From Haemophilus seminalis (GTDB lineage: Bacteria > Pseudomonadota > Gammaproteobacteria > Enterobacterales > Pasteurellaceae): a DNA stretch of 64,000 bases. Positions within the stretch are counted from its first letter, which is position 1; every line of letters starts with the position of its first letter. The notes under the pieces were generated by a model, which ran no database searches, was not told where the DNA came from, and worked only from the letters and a program-made list of their open reading frames with translations. The stretch is from contig NZ_VCED01000003.1 in NCBI RefSeq assembly GCF_006384255.1, positions 124,001 through 188,000 on the forward strand, in the 5' to 3' direction. Below, piece by piece: positions 11,706 through 21,250 of the stretch. The translations under genes and the position numbers were made by a program.

Positions 11706-12751
11706 TGCAAAATAATTTAAATTTACACCGCACTTTGCTTGGCATTGCCTCGGTGATTATTATCTTAGCTGGCGTAAAATTGGCGGCAGAAATTGTGGTG
11801 CCATTCTTACTGTCGCTATTTATCGCGATAATTTGTTCACCGATGATTAAGGCGATGACGAAACGCCGAATTCCTCATTGGTTAGCCATAACCTTGCTTT
11901 TCGTCTTGATTTCTTTGGTGTTTTTCTTTTTAGTCGGGCTGATTAACAGCACTGCAAGAGAATTTACCCAATCTATTCCACAGTATAAAGTTTTGCTTTC
12001 ACAACGTGTGAGTGATCTAACAGGATTGTTGCAACGTTTCAATCTGCCTTTCACGCTTTCGCGTGAAACCATCCAAGAAAATTTTGACCCAAGCATCATT
12101 ATGAATTTTGTGAGCCGAGTATTGCTGAATTTCTCTGGTGTGGTGAGTAATGTGTTTGTTTTAGTGCTGGTCGTGATTTTTATGCTTGCTGAAGCGCCAA
12201 CGATGAAACATAAATTTGCAATGGTGATTAGTTCAACTCCTCATGATGCAGCCAAAGAAGAACGTCATATTGATCGCGTTTTGCAAGGCGTAATTGGTTA
12301 TCTCGGCATTAAAAGTATCACCAGCTTGCTTACTGGTGTTGGTATTTTTATTTTGTTGGAAGCCTGTGGGGTTCAATATGCCATTTTGTGGGCAACTTTG
12401 AGTTTCTTGCTGAATTATATTCCCAATATTGGTTCTATCATCGCGGCTATTCCGATTATTGTTCAAGCCTTATTACTGAACGGTTTTGGAATTGGCTTTG
12501 GCGTCGCAATCGGTGTTATTGCGATCAATATGGTTGTAGGTAACATTATTGAGCCTAAAATGATGGGACAACGATTAGGGCTTTCAACCTTAGTAGTATT
12601 TCTTTCATTATTGTTTTGGGGATGGCTGCTTGGAACCGTGGGAATGCTGCTGTCTGTTCCTCTGACGATGGCATTAAAAATTGCCTTGGAGTCCAGTCCC
12701 AATACGGCGAAATATGCCTGTCTATTGGGTGATGTCGAAGATTTCAAATAG
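11705..12751 (+). CDS. perM: AI-2E family transporter (PerM-like permease)
   Basis: A polytopic inner-membrane protein of 348 residues in the AI-2E/PerM (UPF0118) family. Different members have been linked to autoinducer-2 export, sodium/proton exchange or unknown functions, so no substrate is assigned. Two paired N-terminal hydrophobic segments precede a charged soluble stretch (about residues 70-140), and at least four further segments follow, with the family motif around LNYIPNIGSIIAAIP. The GTG start overlaps the glnB stop. The last codon and stop lie in an 11-bp tandem repeat. Confidence 0.85.
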
Positions 12752-12770
12752 ATTTCAAATAGATTTCATA
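12740..12770 (+). repeat. 11-bp tandem repeat over the perM stop codon
   Basis: The unit GATTTCAAATA is present twice, followed by a partial third copy. The perM TAG stop lies at the first junction, so gain or loss of a unit would change only untranslated sequence. Confidence 0.8.
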
Positions 12771-12774
12771 GAGA

Positions 12775-12803
12775 AAGTGCGGTGAATTTTCACCGCATTT
12801 TTT
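12775..12803. terminator. bidirectional terminator between perM and priA
   Basis: A TGCGGTG / CACCGCA stem with a 6-base loop has a T-run on the plus side and an A-rich flank on the other. It sits between the convergent genes and contains an uptake signal core (AAGTGCGGT). Confidence 0.8.
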
Positions 12804-14994
12804 ATGATAAGTCTTGTGGATCGACGTCCAAAATTAACCGCACTTGGCTGTTTTTTTCAAGTTCGGCTTGTTGATATTCTCTCAATGCTTTTTGTAACGT
12901 CATTCTTGACGGATGCTGCAATAATAACTGCCAGCGATATTGCCCCGCTTTCTTGCTGAACGGTGCAGGCATTGGGCCAAGCATTTGCAATCCCGTGATT
13001 TCCTTTGATTGAAAAAAATCTGCAATTTGGCTTAAGCAATTTTCTGCAAGATCAGAATGTCGAGACTGTGCTTTGAATAACGCTTGAAAAGTGAAAGGTG
13101 GCAATCCCATTGAATGGCGTAATTGTAAGGTTTCTTTTGCAAAAGCTTGGTAGCCATTCGCTAATAATGTAGTGAGCAAAGGATGATCTGGGTAATGTGT
13201 TTGTAGCACCACTTCGCCTTGTTTATCGGCACGTCCAGCTCGTCCAGCAACTTGAATATAAAGTTGAGCTAAACGTTCTTCTGCACGAAAATCTAGTGAA
13301 AATAATGCACTATCTACATTCACTAAGGCAACGAGAGTAACATTCGGGAAATGATGTCCTTTCGCAAGCATTTGTGTGCCAATCAAAATTTGACTTTTGC
13401 CTTGTTGAATATCTTCTAAATAACTCTCCAATTTTCCTTTACGCGCAGTGCTATCGCGGTCGATTCGTGCCACAGAATAATGAGGAAATAGCATTTTCAA
13501 GGTTTCTTCTAATTGTTCCGTGCCGAGACCAGTGGTGACTAAATGAGTCGAGCCACAATCACCACATTGTCGAGGAATAGTTTTCTGTGCGCCACAATGA
13601 TGACAACGCAATATATTTTGATGCTGATGATAGGTATAAGGTTTTTCACAATGCGGGCATTGTGCAATCCAACCACATTCATGGCAAAGTAATACGGGCG
13701 CAAAGCCACGACGATTTAAGAAAAGCAGTACTTGATTGCCTTTTTCTAGGTGAGCTTTCATTCGTTCTAATAAGGGTTTTGAAAGCCCGTTTTGTATGTT
13801 TTGATTTTTCAAATCAATAACGAAATGACGAAGTGCGGTGGAATTCCCCGCTCTTTTTGATAAAACTAAATGTTGGTATTTGCCGTTTTGTACATTATTA
13901 ATACTTTCTAAACTTGGCGTAGCGGACCCCATTAATACAGTAATATTTAGTTTTTGAGCTAGAACAATAGCCAGGTCTCGCGCGTGGTAACGCCAACAGT
14001 CTTGCTGTTTGTAAGACGCATCGTGTTCTTCGTCCAAAATAATTGCACCAAGATTAGAAAATTGCGTGAACAATGCCGATCTCGTGCCAATCACAATGGC
14101 ACTTTGTCCAGAACGCGCACGATCCCATACATAAAGCCGTTGCGTATCGGTTAAATTAGAATGAAGAACATCAATTTCTACGTTGAAACGCGCTTTGAAA
14201 CGGTGCACCGTTTGTGGCGTTAGCCCGATTTCAGGTACAAGCACTAATACTTGCTTACCCGATTTTAAAATTTCTTCAATATACTGCAGATAAATTTCTG
14301 TTTTTCCAGAACCTGTCACCCCATCGAGCAGCCATACATTGAAACCAGAATGAAAGAGCAATTGACTAAAGGCTAAGGCTTGCTGCTTATTTAAGGTTAA
14401 GCGATTTTCAGCATTGACAATTTGGTTATTGCCTAAGCTTTGTTGCCAGCTTAGGGGCGTTGTTTGGGTGGTAATTTCCTCAATAAACCTTTTGGCTTTT
14501 AAGGCTGACCAAATCGCAGAGGAAAAATCATTATTGCCTTTTTCAAGATCAGTTTCAGATAAGCATTGTAGAGCTTCAAGTTGCTTTTTCGAGCGTTTTA
14601 ACAGGCCTTGTTCAAGCGCATTTTTCCCCGCATCTGTAATTCGCCAAAAAGTGCGGTCATTTTTCACCGCACTTTCGCCGTTACGCAATTTCACAGGCAA
14701 GGCTTGAAATAAAACATCGCCTAATCCCGCTTGATAATAATTTGCTGCCCAATGAAGCCAATCCCAATAAATTGGGGTAAAGAGCGGTGCTAAATCCAAT
14801 GGTTGAAGAATGGCTTTAAGTTTATCCTCTGGCACGTCTGATTTTGTTGGGAAATCAGCCACAATGGCTACGCGTTTTTGTGTACCAAAAGGTACAAGAA
14901 CACGCATACCGATTTGTAATGAAACATCATCGGGGATGAGATAATCAAATAAACGAGGAAGCGGCACAGCCAGTGCCACTCGGACAATTTTCAT
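12802..14994 (-). CDS. priA: primosomal protein N', replication restart helicase PriA
   Basis: A 3'-5' DNA helicase that recognises stalled or repaired forks and reloads DnaB through PriB/DnaT or PriC. I take the ATG at 14994 as start (MKIVRVALAVPLPRLFDYL), giving 730 residues; the frame continues two codons to a TTG. The Walker A motif DGVTGSGKTEIYL is near residue 225 and the DEEH box near 320. Eight zinc-binding cysteines follow (CHECGWIAQCPHC, CHHCGAQ, CGDCGS). Helicase motifs V and VI include QVAGRAGRADKQGEVVLQT. PriC is also encoded in this window. Confidence 0.97.
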   Translation of the reverse strand: MKIVRVALAVPLPRLFDYLIPDDVSLQIGMRVLVPFGTQKRVAIVADFPTKSDVPEDKLKAILQPLDLAPLFTPIYWDWLHWAANYYQAGLGDVLFQALPVKLRNGESAVKNDRTFWRITDAGKNALEQGLLKRSKKQLEALQCLSETDLEKGNNDFSSAIWSALKAKRFIEEITTQTTPLSWQQSLGNNQIVNAENRLTLNKQQALAFSQLLFHSGFNVWLLDGVTGSGKTEIYLQYIEEILKSGKQVLVLVPEIGLTPQTVHRFKARFNVEIDVLHSNLTDTQRLYVWDRARSGQSAIVIGTRSALFTQFSNLGAIILDEEHDASYKQQDCWRYHARDLAIVLAQKLNITVLMGSATPSLESINNVQNGKYQHLVLSKRAGNSTALRHFVIDLKNQNIQNGLSKPLLERMKAHLEKGNQVLLFLNRRGFAPVLLCHECGWIAQCPHCEKPYTYHQHQNILRCHHCGAQKTIPRQCGDCGSTHLVTTGLGTEQLEETLKMLFPHYSVARIDRDSTARKGKLESYLEDIQQGKSQILIGTQMLAKGHHFPNVTLVALVNVDSALFSLDFRAEERLAQLYIQVAGRAGRADKQGEVVLQTHYPDHPLLTTLLANGYQAFAKETLQLRHSMGLPPFTFQALFKAQSRHSDLAENCLSQIADFFQSKEITGLQMLGPMPAPFSKKAGQYRWQLLLQHPSRMTLQKALREYQQAELEKNSQVRLILDVDPQDLS

Positions 14995-15077
14995 AATCAA
15001 CCTTGGGAAAAAATTTGCCCTATTATACGAGAAAAACGTGTATAATCGCCGCCAATTTTTTCACGAACAAGATTTTT

Positions 15078-15818
15078 ATGACACAAACTTTTGCTGATCA
15101 AAAACGTAAAATCGTTGAAACCGCAGAATTTACCGAAGATGGCCGCTATAAACGCAAAGTCCGTAGTTTTGTTCTCCGCACAGGTCGTTTGAGCGAATTT
15201 CAGAAAAACATGATGAATGATAACTGGGGAACACTTGGTTTAGATTATCAAACGGAACCTTTTGATTTTGCGAAGATTTACGGCAATGATAATCCAGTTG
15301 TATTAGAAATTGGCTTTGGAATGGGAAAATCGCTCGTGGATATGGCTTTTGCTAATCCTGACAAAAATTACCTTGGCATTGAAGTTCATACTCCAGGCGT
15401 TGGTGCTTGTATTGCTTATGCAGTGGAAAAAGGCGTAACGAATTTACGCGTGATTTGTCATGATGCAACGGAAATTTTACGAGACAGTATTGCTGATGGT
15501 ACGCTTGGCGGTTTGCAGTTATTTTTCCCAGATCCTTGGCATAAAGCAAAGCACCATAAACGTCGTATTGTTCAACCGCACTTTGTGGCACAAGTTGTGC
15601 AAAAATTAGGTGGAAATGGTTTTATCCATATGGCAACAGACTGGAAAAATTATGCTGAGCAAATGCTAGAAGTATTAAGTGCAAATACCGATTTAGTGAA
15701 CACCTCGAAAAATGGTGATTATATTCCAAGACCAGATTTTAGACCTTTAACTAAATTTGAAGCCAGAGGCCACAGACTTGGTCATGGTGTTTGGGATTTA
15801 TACTTTGTGAAGAAATAA
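15078..15818 (+). CDS. trmB: tRNA (guanine-N7)-methyltransferase
   Basis: An S-adenosylmethionine-dependent enzyme making m7G46 in tRNA. The ATG at 15078 gives 246 residues and is chosen because the upstream 25 codons of the frame cover the probable promoter of this gene, divergent from priA. The SAM-binding motif is [13 protein letters not shown]. The TrmB catalytic segment [19 protein letters not shown] and the C-terminal [13 protein letters not shown] are present. Confidence 0.96.
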   Translation: MTQTFADQKRKIVETAEFTEDGRYKRKVRSFVLRTGRLSEFQKNMMNDNWGTLGLDYQTEPFDFAKIYGNDNPVVLEIGFGMGKSLVDMAFANPDKNYLGIEVHTPGVGACIAYAVEKGVTNLRVICHDATEILRDSIADGTLGGLQLFFPDPWHKAKHHKRRIVQPHFVAQVVQKLGGNGFIHMATDWKNYAEQMLEVLSANTDLVNTSKNGDYIPRPDFRPLTKFEARGHRLGHGVWDLYFVKK

Positions 15819-15935
15819 GCCTATTTTGAGCAATTTAACTTTTGGGTGAAGATTGATGTTGAGGAAATCCGATGATAAATTCACGAATTTAATATAGAAT
15901 ACTGATTTGAATACGACCTTAATAGGAGAAATACC

Positions 15936-16280
15936 ATGTCTAAATCTTACAATCAACGTCAACGCAAAAAACTTCACCTTGCTGAATTCCAAGAACTTGG
16001 TTTTCTTGTAAATTTCCAATTTGCAGAAGGAACTGCGATTGAAACTGTAGATGAAACCGTTGATCGTTTTATTAACGAAGTGATTCAACCAAATGGTCTA
16101 GCTTATGAAGGTAGTGGATATTTACATTGGGAAGGTTTAGTTTGCCTAGAAAAAATTGGTAAATGTGATGAAAGCCATCGTGAAACTGTGAAAAAATGGT
16201 TAGAAACAAATGGTTTGCAACAAATTGAAGTAAGCGAATTATTTGATATTTGGTGGGAATATCCAGCAAAAGTAGAGTAG
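15936..16280 (+). CDS. yggL: YggL family (DUF469) ribosome-associated protein
   Basis: A 114-residue protein of the YggL/DUF469 family. E. coli YggL has been reported to bind the 50S subunit, but its role is not well defined. The recognisable segments are the basic N-terminus (SYNQRQRKKLHLAEFQELGF), the acidic centre and the C-terminal LFDIWWEYP. A good ribosome binding site (AGGAG, 15924-15928) precedes the ATG. It follows trmB by 117 bases, the usual trmB-yggL pairing. Confidence 0.9.
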   Translation: MSKSYNQRQRKKLHLAEFQELGFLVNFQFAEGTAIETVDETVDRFINEVIQPNGLAYEGSGYLHWEGLVCLEKIGKCDESHRETVKKWLETNGLQQIEVSELFDIWWEYPAKVE

Positions 16281-16343
16281 TTTTGTTAAAATATCGCGGT
16301 AAAAAAACAACTATGTCGAGTTATTTTTTATTACGATTTAAAT

Positions 16344-16357
16344 TTGATCTATCACAA
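16344..16357 (+). promoter_or_regulatory. weak FNR-like site upstream of napF
   Basis: TTGAT, four bases, then CACAA: the first half-site is perfect and the second matches ATCAA at three of five positions. Oxygen control by FNR is usual for nap operons, and this lies about 113 bases before napF. It is a weak match on its own. Confidence 0.3.
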
Positions 16358-16388
16358 AGAAAGTTCAAAAAAAGTAAATAACTACCTA

Positions 16389-16439
16389 TTTTGGGTGGTT
16401 CCTATTCCTGGTTAGGAACTTCATAATCACCACCCAAAA
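16389..16439 (+). promoter_or_regulatory. two-tier hairpin in the napF leader
   Basis: An 11-bp perfect outer stem (16389-16399 with 16429-16439, TTTTGGGTGGT and its complement) encloses a 7-bp inner hairpin GTTCCTA / TAGGAAC (16398-16404 with 16413-16419). The inner hairpin shares two bases with the outer stem, so the two forms compete. It ends 30 bases before the napF ATG. A heptamer TACCTAT at 16383-16389 fits the NarP/NarL pattern TACYYMT. It could be a leader RNA switch, an attenuator or a terminator for yggL, though the T-run is missing. Confidence 0.5.
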
Positions 16440-16469
16440 AGTACTGACGGATTTATAGAAGGCACCTGG

Positions 16470-17012
16470 ATGACTGTTGAAAACTTACCCCGCAGACAAT
16501 TTTTACGAGGTAAATTTTTAACATCTCTGCATACGAAAACTGAGCAGAAACAAGGCTTTGATGGAGTTCGCCCCCCTTGGGCTGTAGAAAATTATATTTT
16601 TGTAGAGCAATGTACTCGCTGTGGCGATTGTCTTTCTGTCTGTGAAACCAATATTTTAGTAAAAGGTGATGGTGGATTCCCTGAAGTGTGTTTCGATAAG
16701 GGGGAATGTACTTTTTGTGGAAAATGTGTAGATATATGTAAACAACCAATTTTCCGTTCTTGTTCTGAGCAACCTTGGAACCATAAAATTGAGATTGGTA
16801 AAGATTGTTTAGCAGAAAAAAATATAGCTTGTCGTAGTTGTCAAGATAATTGCCCAAAGAACGCAATTAAATTTCGTTGGCAAGTAGGTGGAATAGCTAA
16901 GCCTGTATTAGATGTGGATGCTTGTAACGGTTGTGGCGCTTGCATTCAACGTTGTCCTGTCGATGCGATAACTTTGTTTTATCCATCTCACAATAATGAA
17001 AATGAAAATTAA
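16470..17012 (+). CDS. napF: ferredoxin-type protein NapF
   Basis: A cytoplasmic iron-sulfur protein that assists maturation of NapA before export. The 180-residue protein has the arginine-containing N-terminal segment RRQFLRGKF and three clusters of four cysteines: CTRCGDCLSVC with CTFCGKCVDIC, CRSCQDNC, and CNGCGACIQRC. Each can hold a 4Fe-4S centre. It opens the nap operon; its stop overlaps the napD start by 17 bases. Confidence 0.95.
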   Translation: MTVENLPRRQFLRGKFLTSLHTKTEQKQGFDGVRPPWAVENYIFVEQCTRCGDCLSVCETNILVKGDGGFPEVCFDKGECTFCGKCVDICKQPIFRSCSEQPWNHKIEIGKDCLAEKNIACRSCQDNCPKNAIKFRWQVGGIAKPVLDVDACNGCGACIQRCPVDAITLFYPSHNNENEN

Positions 17013-17280
17013 CGATTTAATAAAAACAGATACAGTTGAGAAATGGCAGGTTTGTGGCATTGTTGTGCAATGTATGGTGTCAAAACTTGGTATAATTCAA
17101 AGTGAGCTTTCCAAATTACCTGATACTGAAATTCATGCAGTCAATGAGGAAAATGGTAAAATTGTTGCAGTAATGCAAGCAAATAGTCAGAAAGAATTAG
17201 CTAATCGTATGGAATTGGCTAGAGATATTGATGGTGTTATTACGGTTTCGTTAGTCTATCATCAAGTAGAAGATAATTAG
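16996..17280 (+). CDS. napD: NapA signal-peptide-binding chaperone NapD
   Basis: A small cytoplasmic chaperone (94 residues) that binds the twin-arginine signal peptide of NapA and delays export until the cofactor is inserted. The family pattern is [22 protein letters not shown] at the N-terminus and [12 protein letters not shown] in the middle, forming a ferredoxin-like fold. Two ATGs, at 16996 and 17002, are possible starts. The strong overlap with napF implies coupled translation. Confidence 0.93.
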   Translation: MKMKINDLIKTDTVEKWQVCGIVVQCMVSKLGIIQSELSKLPDTEIHAVNEENGKIVAVMQANSQKELANRMELARDIDGVITVSLVYHQVEDN

Positions 17281-17320
17281 TTTTTTATTTTTTAGTGTTA
17301 ATAATAGTGGGGGAAACACT

Positions 17321-19813
17321 ATGAGCATAAGTCGTCGTGACTTTATGAAGGCAAATGCTGCTGCAGCGGCAGCAGTTGCTGCTGGTATTAGTATTCCAAT
17401 CAAAAATGTTGCAGCGGAAGAAAATATCAATAAAGATATTCATTGGGAAAAAGCACCTTGCCGTTTCTGTGGTACAGGTTGTAGTGTAATGGTTGGTACA
17501 CAGGATGGGCGTGTAGTTGCTACTTATGCCGATCCAGATGCTGAAGTAAACCGTGGATTGAATTGTATTAAAGGGTTGTTCTTATCTAAAATTATGTATG
17601 GTAAGGATCGTTTAACCCAGCCATTGCTTCGAATGAAAGATGGTAAATATGATAAAAATGGTGAGTTTACGCCAGTAAGTTGGGAAACTGCATTTACTGT
17701 ATTTGCGGATAAAACCAAAGAAGCAATTCGTAAGAAAGGTCCAAGTTCTGTTGCACATTACTGCTCTGGTCAAACTACAGTTATTGAAGGCTACGCAAAA
17801 TCTAAATTCTATAAAGCTGGTTTACGTTCAAACAATATTGATCCAAATGCGCGTCAATGTATGGCATCTGCCGCAACTGGATTTATTCGTACCTTTGGTG
17901 TTGATGAACCGATGGGATGTTATGATGACATCGAGAATGCGGATGTTATGGTGCTTTGGGGCTCTAATATGGCTGAAATGCACCCAATTTTGTGGTCACG
18001 TATTGCCGATCGCAAATTAAACCACCCAGATCTGAAAATTTTTGTTCTTTCAACGTTTGAACATCGTTCATTTGAATTAGCAGATTATGGCATTGTATTC
18101 ATTCCTCAAACAGACCTAGCTATTGCTAACTATATTTCAAACTATATCATCCAAAATGGTGGTGTAGATGAGAAATTTGTTGCAGAAAATACTAAATTTA
18201 AAAAGGCTACAACAGATATTGGTTATGCACTTAGACCCGATCATGCTTTAGAAAAAGCTGCGAAAAATGCGGGGAAAGGTGCGGGTAAAATGCTTGATTT
18301 TACCTTTGATGAATATAAGAAATTTGTATCAGAGTATGATCTTGAGTATACCCATAAACTAACCGGGGTTCCTAAAAATCAATTAGAAGCACTTGCACAG
18401 GCATATGCTGATCCAAAAACAAATGTTACTTCATTCTGGACAATGGGAGTTAACCAACATACTCGTGGTGTGTGGTTAAACCAAATGTTACATAGTTTAC
18501 ATTTATTAACAGGCAAGATTTCTAAACCAGGTAATCACCCATTCTCTTTGACGGGTCAACCATCTGCTTGTGGTACTGCTCGTGAAGTTGGAACATTCCC
18601 ACATCGTTTACCTGCGGATATGCTTGTTACAAACCCACAACATGTGGCAAAAGCAGAAAGTATTTGGAAGTTGCCAGCTGGTGCGGTGCAAACACAAGTT
18701 GGTTTGTCAATTAATGAAATTGACCGTGCAATGAAAGATGGCAAAATCAATGTTTACTGGCAAATGTGTAATAACCATATGCAGTCGGGCCCAAATAGTA
18801 ATCAGGAACGTATGCCAGCTTGGCGAGATCCACAAAACTTTATTGTTGTATCGGATCCTTATCCAACAGCAAGTGCAGTAGCTGCTGACTTAATTTTACC
18901 AACTGCAATGTGGGTGGAAAAAGAAGGGGCTTTTGGTAACGCTGAGCGTCGTACCCAAGCATGGAAACAGCAAGTAAAAGCACCCGGTGAGGCAAAATCT
19001 GATTTATGGCAAGTTCTTGAGTTTTCTAAATATTTTAAAACTGATGAAGTCTGGCCAAAAGAATTGCTTGACGCTAATCCGCAATTTAAAGGTAAAACGT
19101 TATATGAAGTGCTTTATTTAAATGGCAACGTGAATAAATTTGAAAAACCAACAGATCATTTAAATGATGATGCTGAGCATTTTGGCTTCTATTTACAAAA
19201 AGGTTTATTTGAAGAATATGCTGAGTTTGGTCGTGGTCACGGACACGATTTAGCACCATATGATATGTATCAAAGTGAAGAAGTTCGCGGATTACGTTGG
19301 CCTGTCGTAAATGGTGTTGAAACACGTTGGCGTTATCGTAAGGGCTATGACTTCTTTGCTTCTAAAGACCGTGAAGTAGATTTCTATGGTCAAAAAGATA
19401 AAAGAGCGGTTATTTTTGCCGCACCTTATGAGGCTCCTGCAGAATCACCAGATGAAGAATACGATATGTGGTTATGTACTGGCCGTGTTTTAGAACATTG
19501 GCATACAGGTACTATGACACGTCGTGTACCAGAAATTCACCGTTCATTCCCAAACAATGTTGTATATATGCATCCACTAGATGCTGAGGCACGTGGAATG
19601 CGTCATGGCGATAAAATTAAATTGATTACTCGTCGTGGTGAGATGGTGTCTTATTTAGATACACGTGGACGTAATAAACCACCTCGCGGTTTGGTTTTCA
19701 CTATGTTCTTTGATGCGGGTCAGCAAGTTAACCGCTTAACTTTAGATGCGGCAGACCCAATTTCAAAAGAAACTGACTATAAAAAATGTGCAGTTAAAGT
19801 AGTAAAAGCGTAA
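17321..19813 (+). CDS. napA: periplasmic nitrate reductase catalytic subunit NapA
   Basis: Reduces nitrate to nitrite in the periplasm using a molybdenum bis-MGD cofactor and one 4Fe-4S cluster. The 830-residue protein begins with a twin-arginine signal (SRRDFMK, then an alanine-rich core). The cluster is bound by CRFCGTGC and a later Cys in NRGLNCIKG. The Mo-ligand Cys lies in [11 protein letters not shown]-terminal pterin-binding segments ([16 protein letters not shown]) are intact. napG and napH, which normally follow, are absent; napB begins 106 bases later. Confidence 0.98.
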   Translation: MSISRRDFMKANAAAAAAVAAGISIPIKNVAAEENINKDIHWEKAPCRFCGTGCSVMVGTQDGRVVATYADPDAEVNRGLNCIKGLFLSKIMYGKDRLTQPLLRMKDGKYDKNGEFTPVSWETAFTVFADKTKEAIRKKGPSSVAHYCSGQTTVIEGYAKSKFYKAGLRSNNIDPNARQCMASAATGFIRTFGVDEPMGCYDDIENADVMVLWGSNMAEMHPILWSRIADRKLNHPDLKIFVLSTFEHRSFELADYGIVFIPQTDLAIANYISNYIIQNGGVDEKFVAENTKFKKATTDIGYALRPDHALEKAAKNAGKGAGKMLDFTFDEYKKFVSEYDLEYTHKLTGVPKNQLEALAQAYADPKTNVTSFWTMGVNQHTRGVWLNQMLHSLHLLTGKISKPGNHPFSLTGQPSACGTAREVGTFPHRLPADMLVTNPQHVAKAESIWKLPAGAVQTQVGLSINEIDRAMKDGKINVYWQMCNNHMQSGPNSNQERMPAWRDPQNFIVVSDPYPTASAVAADLILPTAMWVEKEGAFGNAERRTQAWKQQVKAPGEAKSDLWQVLEFSKYFKTDEVWPKELLDANPQFKGKTLYEVLYLNGNVNKFEKPTDHLNDDAEHFGFYLQKGLFEEYAEFGRGHGHDLAPYDMYQSEEVRGLRWPVVNGVETRWRYRKGYDFFASKDREVDFYGQKDKRAVIFAAPYEAPAESPDEEYDMWLCTGRVLEHWHTGTMTRRVPEIHRSFPNNVVYMHPLDAEARGMRHGDKIKLITRRGEMVSYLDTRGRNKPPRGLVFTMFFDAGQQVNRLTLDAADPISKETDYKKCAVKVVKA

Positions 19814-19818
19814 AACGT

Positions 19819-19858
19819 ATGCGGTCATAGTAAAATAATAGAAATATGGCCGCACTTT
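19819..19858 (+). promoter_or_regulatory. degenerate inverted uptake-signal hairpin between napA and napB
   Basis: Near-complementary arms ATGCGGTCATA and TATGGCCGCAC are separated by about 15 bases and followed by TTTATCGTATTTTTT. It resembles the terminators made from uptake-signal pairs elsewhere in the window, with mismatches. It lies where napGH would be, and may reduce readthrough into napBC. Confidence 0.5.
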
Positions 19859-19919
19859 ATCGTATTTTTTAACGGCTTATGCCAATTTTGTGAAAATAAA
19901 TTCACAAATGGAGTGAAAA

Positions 19920-20483
19920 ATGAAAAAGATGATGGCCATGATTATGGCATTATTGGGATGTTCAGCAATGCTTCATGCTGAAGTTTATCCGAATACTAAT
20001 GTAGAAGTGGTGAAATCAGGTGTTGAAAATGCACATGAAGCAATTCAACCTGAGTTTAAAAATAACCTAAAAGATACAGGTATCCAACCTCGTGATATGC
20101 TTTTTGCACCACCTGTAGTACCACACAGTATTAAAGGGATGCAAGTGAGTAAAAACACAAACCGTTGTTTAGAATGCCATAATGCTGATGTAGCTCAACT
20201 TGTTGGCGCTACTGTACCAAGTAAAACTCACTTTTATGATCGTGAAGGGCATTTAGGTGATACAGTCTCTGCACGTCGTTATTTCTGTTTACAATGTCAT
20301 GTTCCACAAACTGATGCAAAACCGATTGTTGAACAAACATATCGCTCTACGCCAGGTTATGATAGAAAAGCAGATCAACCGTTACCACAAGTGACTAAAA
20401 CGCCTGAATATAAAGAAAAATTTGAGGAAACGCTCAAAGAATTTGGTCATTCTTCAGATAAATATTTGAACCAACATCATTAA
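19920..20483 (+). CDS. napB: diheme cytochrome c subunit NapB
   Basis: The small electron-transfer subunit of periplasmic nitrate reductase, passing electrons from NapC to NapA. The 187-residue protein has an N-terminal signal peptide (MMAMIMALLGCSAMLHA) and two CXXCH haem sites, CLECH and CLQCH. The family segment PRDMLFAPPVVPHSIKGM precedes the first. It is followed 11 bases later by napC. Confidence 0.95.
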   Translation: MKKMMAMIMALLGCSAMLHAEVYPNTNVEVVKSGVENAHEAIQPEFKNNLKDTGIQPRDMLFAPPVVPHSIKGMQVSKNTNRCLECHNADVAQLVGATVPSKTHFYDREGHLGDTVSARRYFCLQCHVPQTDAKPIVEQTYRSTPGYDRKADQPLPQVTKTPEYKEKFEETLKEFGHSSDKYLNQHH

Positions 20484-20494
20484 GGTGAGCAAAA

Positions 20495-21097
20495 ATGAAA
20501 AAATTAACAAATTTAATTAAATCTTTTTGGCATTGGTTCAGAACACCAAGCCGAATTGCGGTGGGAACAATCATTTCACTTGCATTTATTGCAGGAATTT
20601 TGGCTTGGGTGGGCTTTAATTATGGTCTAGCTGAAACCAATACAGAAAAATTCTGTTCAAGCTGTCATACAAATGATGTTTATCCTGAATATTTGCATAG
20701 TACCCATTTTCAAACACGTACAGGTGTAGGCGCGAGCTGTCCAGATTGTCATGTTCCACATGAGTTTGGTCCAAAAATATTGCGTAAAATTGTTGCAGCA
20801 AAAGAAGTTTATGCATTTTATACTGGTAAAGTGGATACTATTGAGAAATTCAATGAACGTCGTTTACATATGGCTGAAAATGAGTGGGCACGTATGAAAG
20901 CGAATGATTCTCAAGAATGTCGTAACTGCCATAAAATGGATCGTATGGATCGTTCTCAACAAAAAGGCGTAGCGGCGAAGATGCATAAGTTCGCTGAAGA
21001 AAATGGTAAAACTTGTATCGATTGTCATAAAGGTATTGCACATAAGTTACCCGATATGAAAGATGTCGAATCAGGATTTAAGAAAGAAGAGAAATAA
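20495..21097 (+). CDS. napC: membrane tetraheme quinol dehydrogenase NapC
   Basis: A NapC/NirT-family cytochrome that oxidises membrane quinol and reduces NapB. One N-terminal transmembrane helix (about residues 20-43) anchors a periplasmic domain with four CXXCH sites: CSSCH, CPDCH, CRNCH and CIDCH. The length of 200 is typical. With napGH missing it is the only quinol-oxidising component encoded here, which favours the menaquinol route. Confidence 0.96.
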   Translation: MKKLTNLIKSFWHWFRTPSRIAVGTIISLAFIAGILAWVGFNYGLAETNTEKFCSSCHTNDVYPEYLHSTHFQTRTGVGASCPDCHVPHEFGPKILRKIVAAKEVYAFYTGKVDTIEKFNERRLHMAENEWARMKANDSQECRNCHKMDRMDRSQQKGVAAKMHKFAEENGKTCIDCHKGIAHKLPDMKDVESGFKKEEK

Positions 21098-21117
21098 TTC
21101 TTTCAGCAATGTATAGG

Positions 21118-21153
21118 AAAATACCGTACTCTTTAAAAGTGCGGTATTTTTTT
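21118..21153 (+). terminator. terminator of the nap operon
   Basis: The arms AAATACCGTACT and AGTGCGGTATTT pair with one mismatch around a short loop, followed by a T-run. The right arm contains an uptake signal core. Confidence 0.85.
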
Positions 21154-21250
21154 ATCTGATTTTTATCCTAGAAAAAAAGTGAATTTTTCAGTAAAATCGC
21201 CAAGTTTTATAAAATGATTAAAAAGATTACTCAAAGTTTAGGGATTTATC

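Noticed and set aside
13587-14707. Plus-strand open frames inside priA
   Set aside because: They are antisense shadows of priA, which is complete with all motifs. Nothing in them resembles a known protein.
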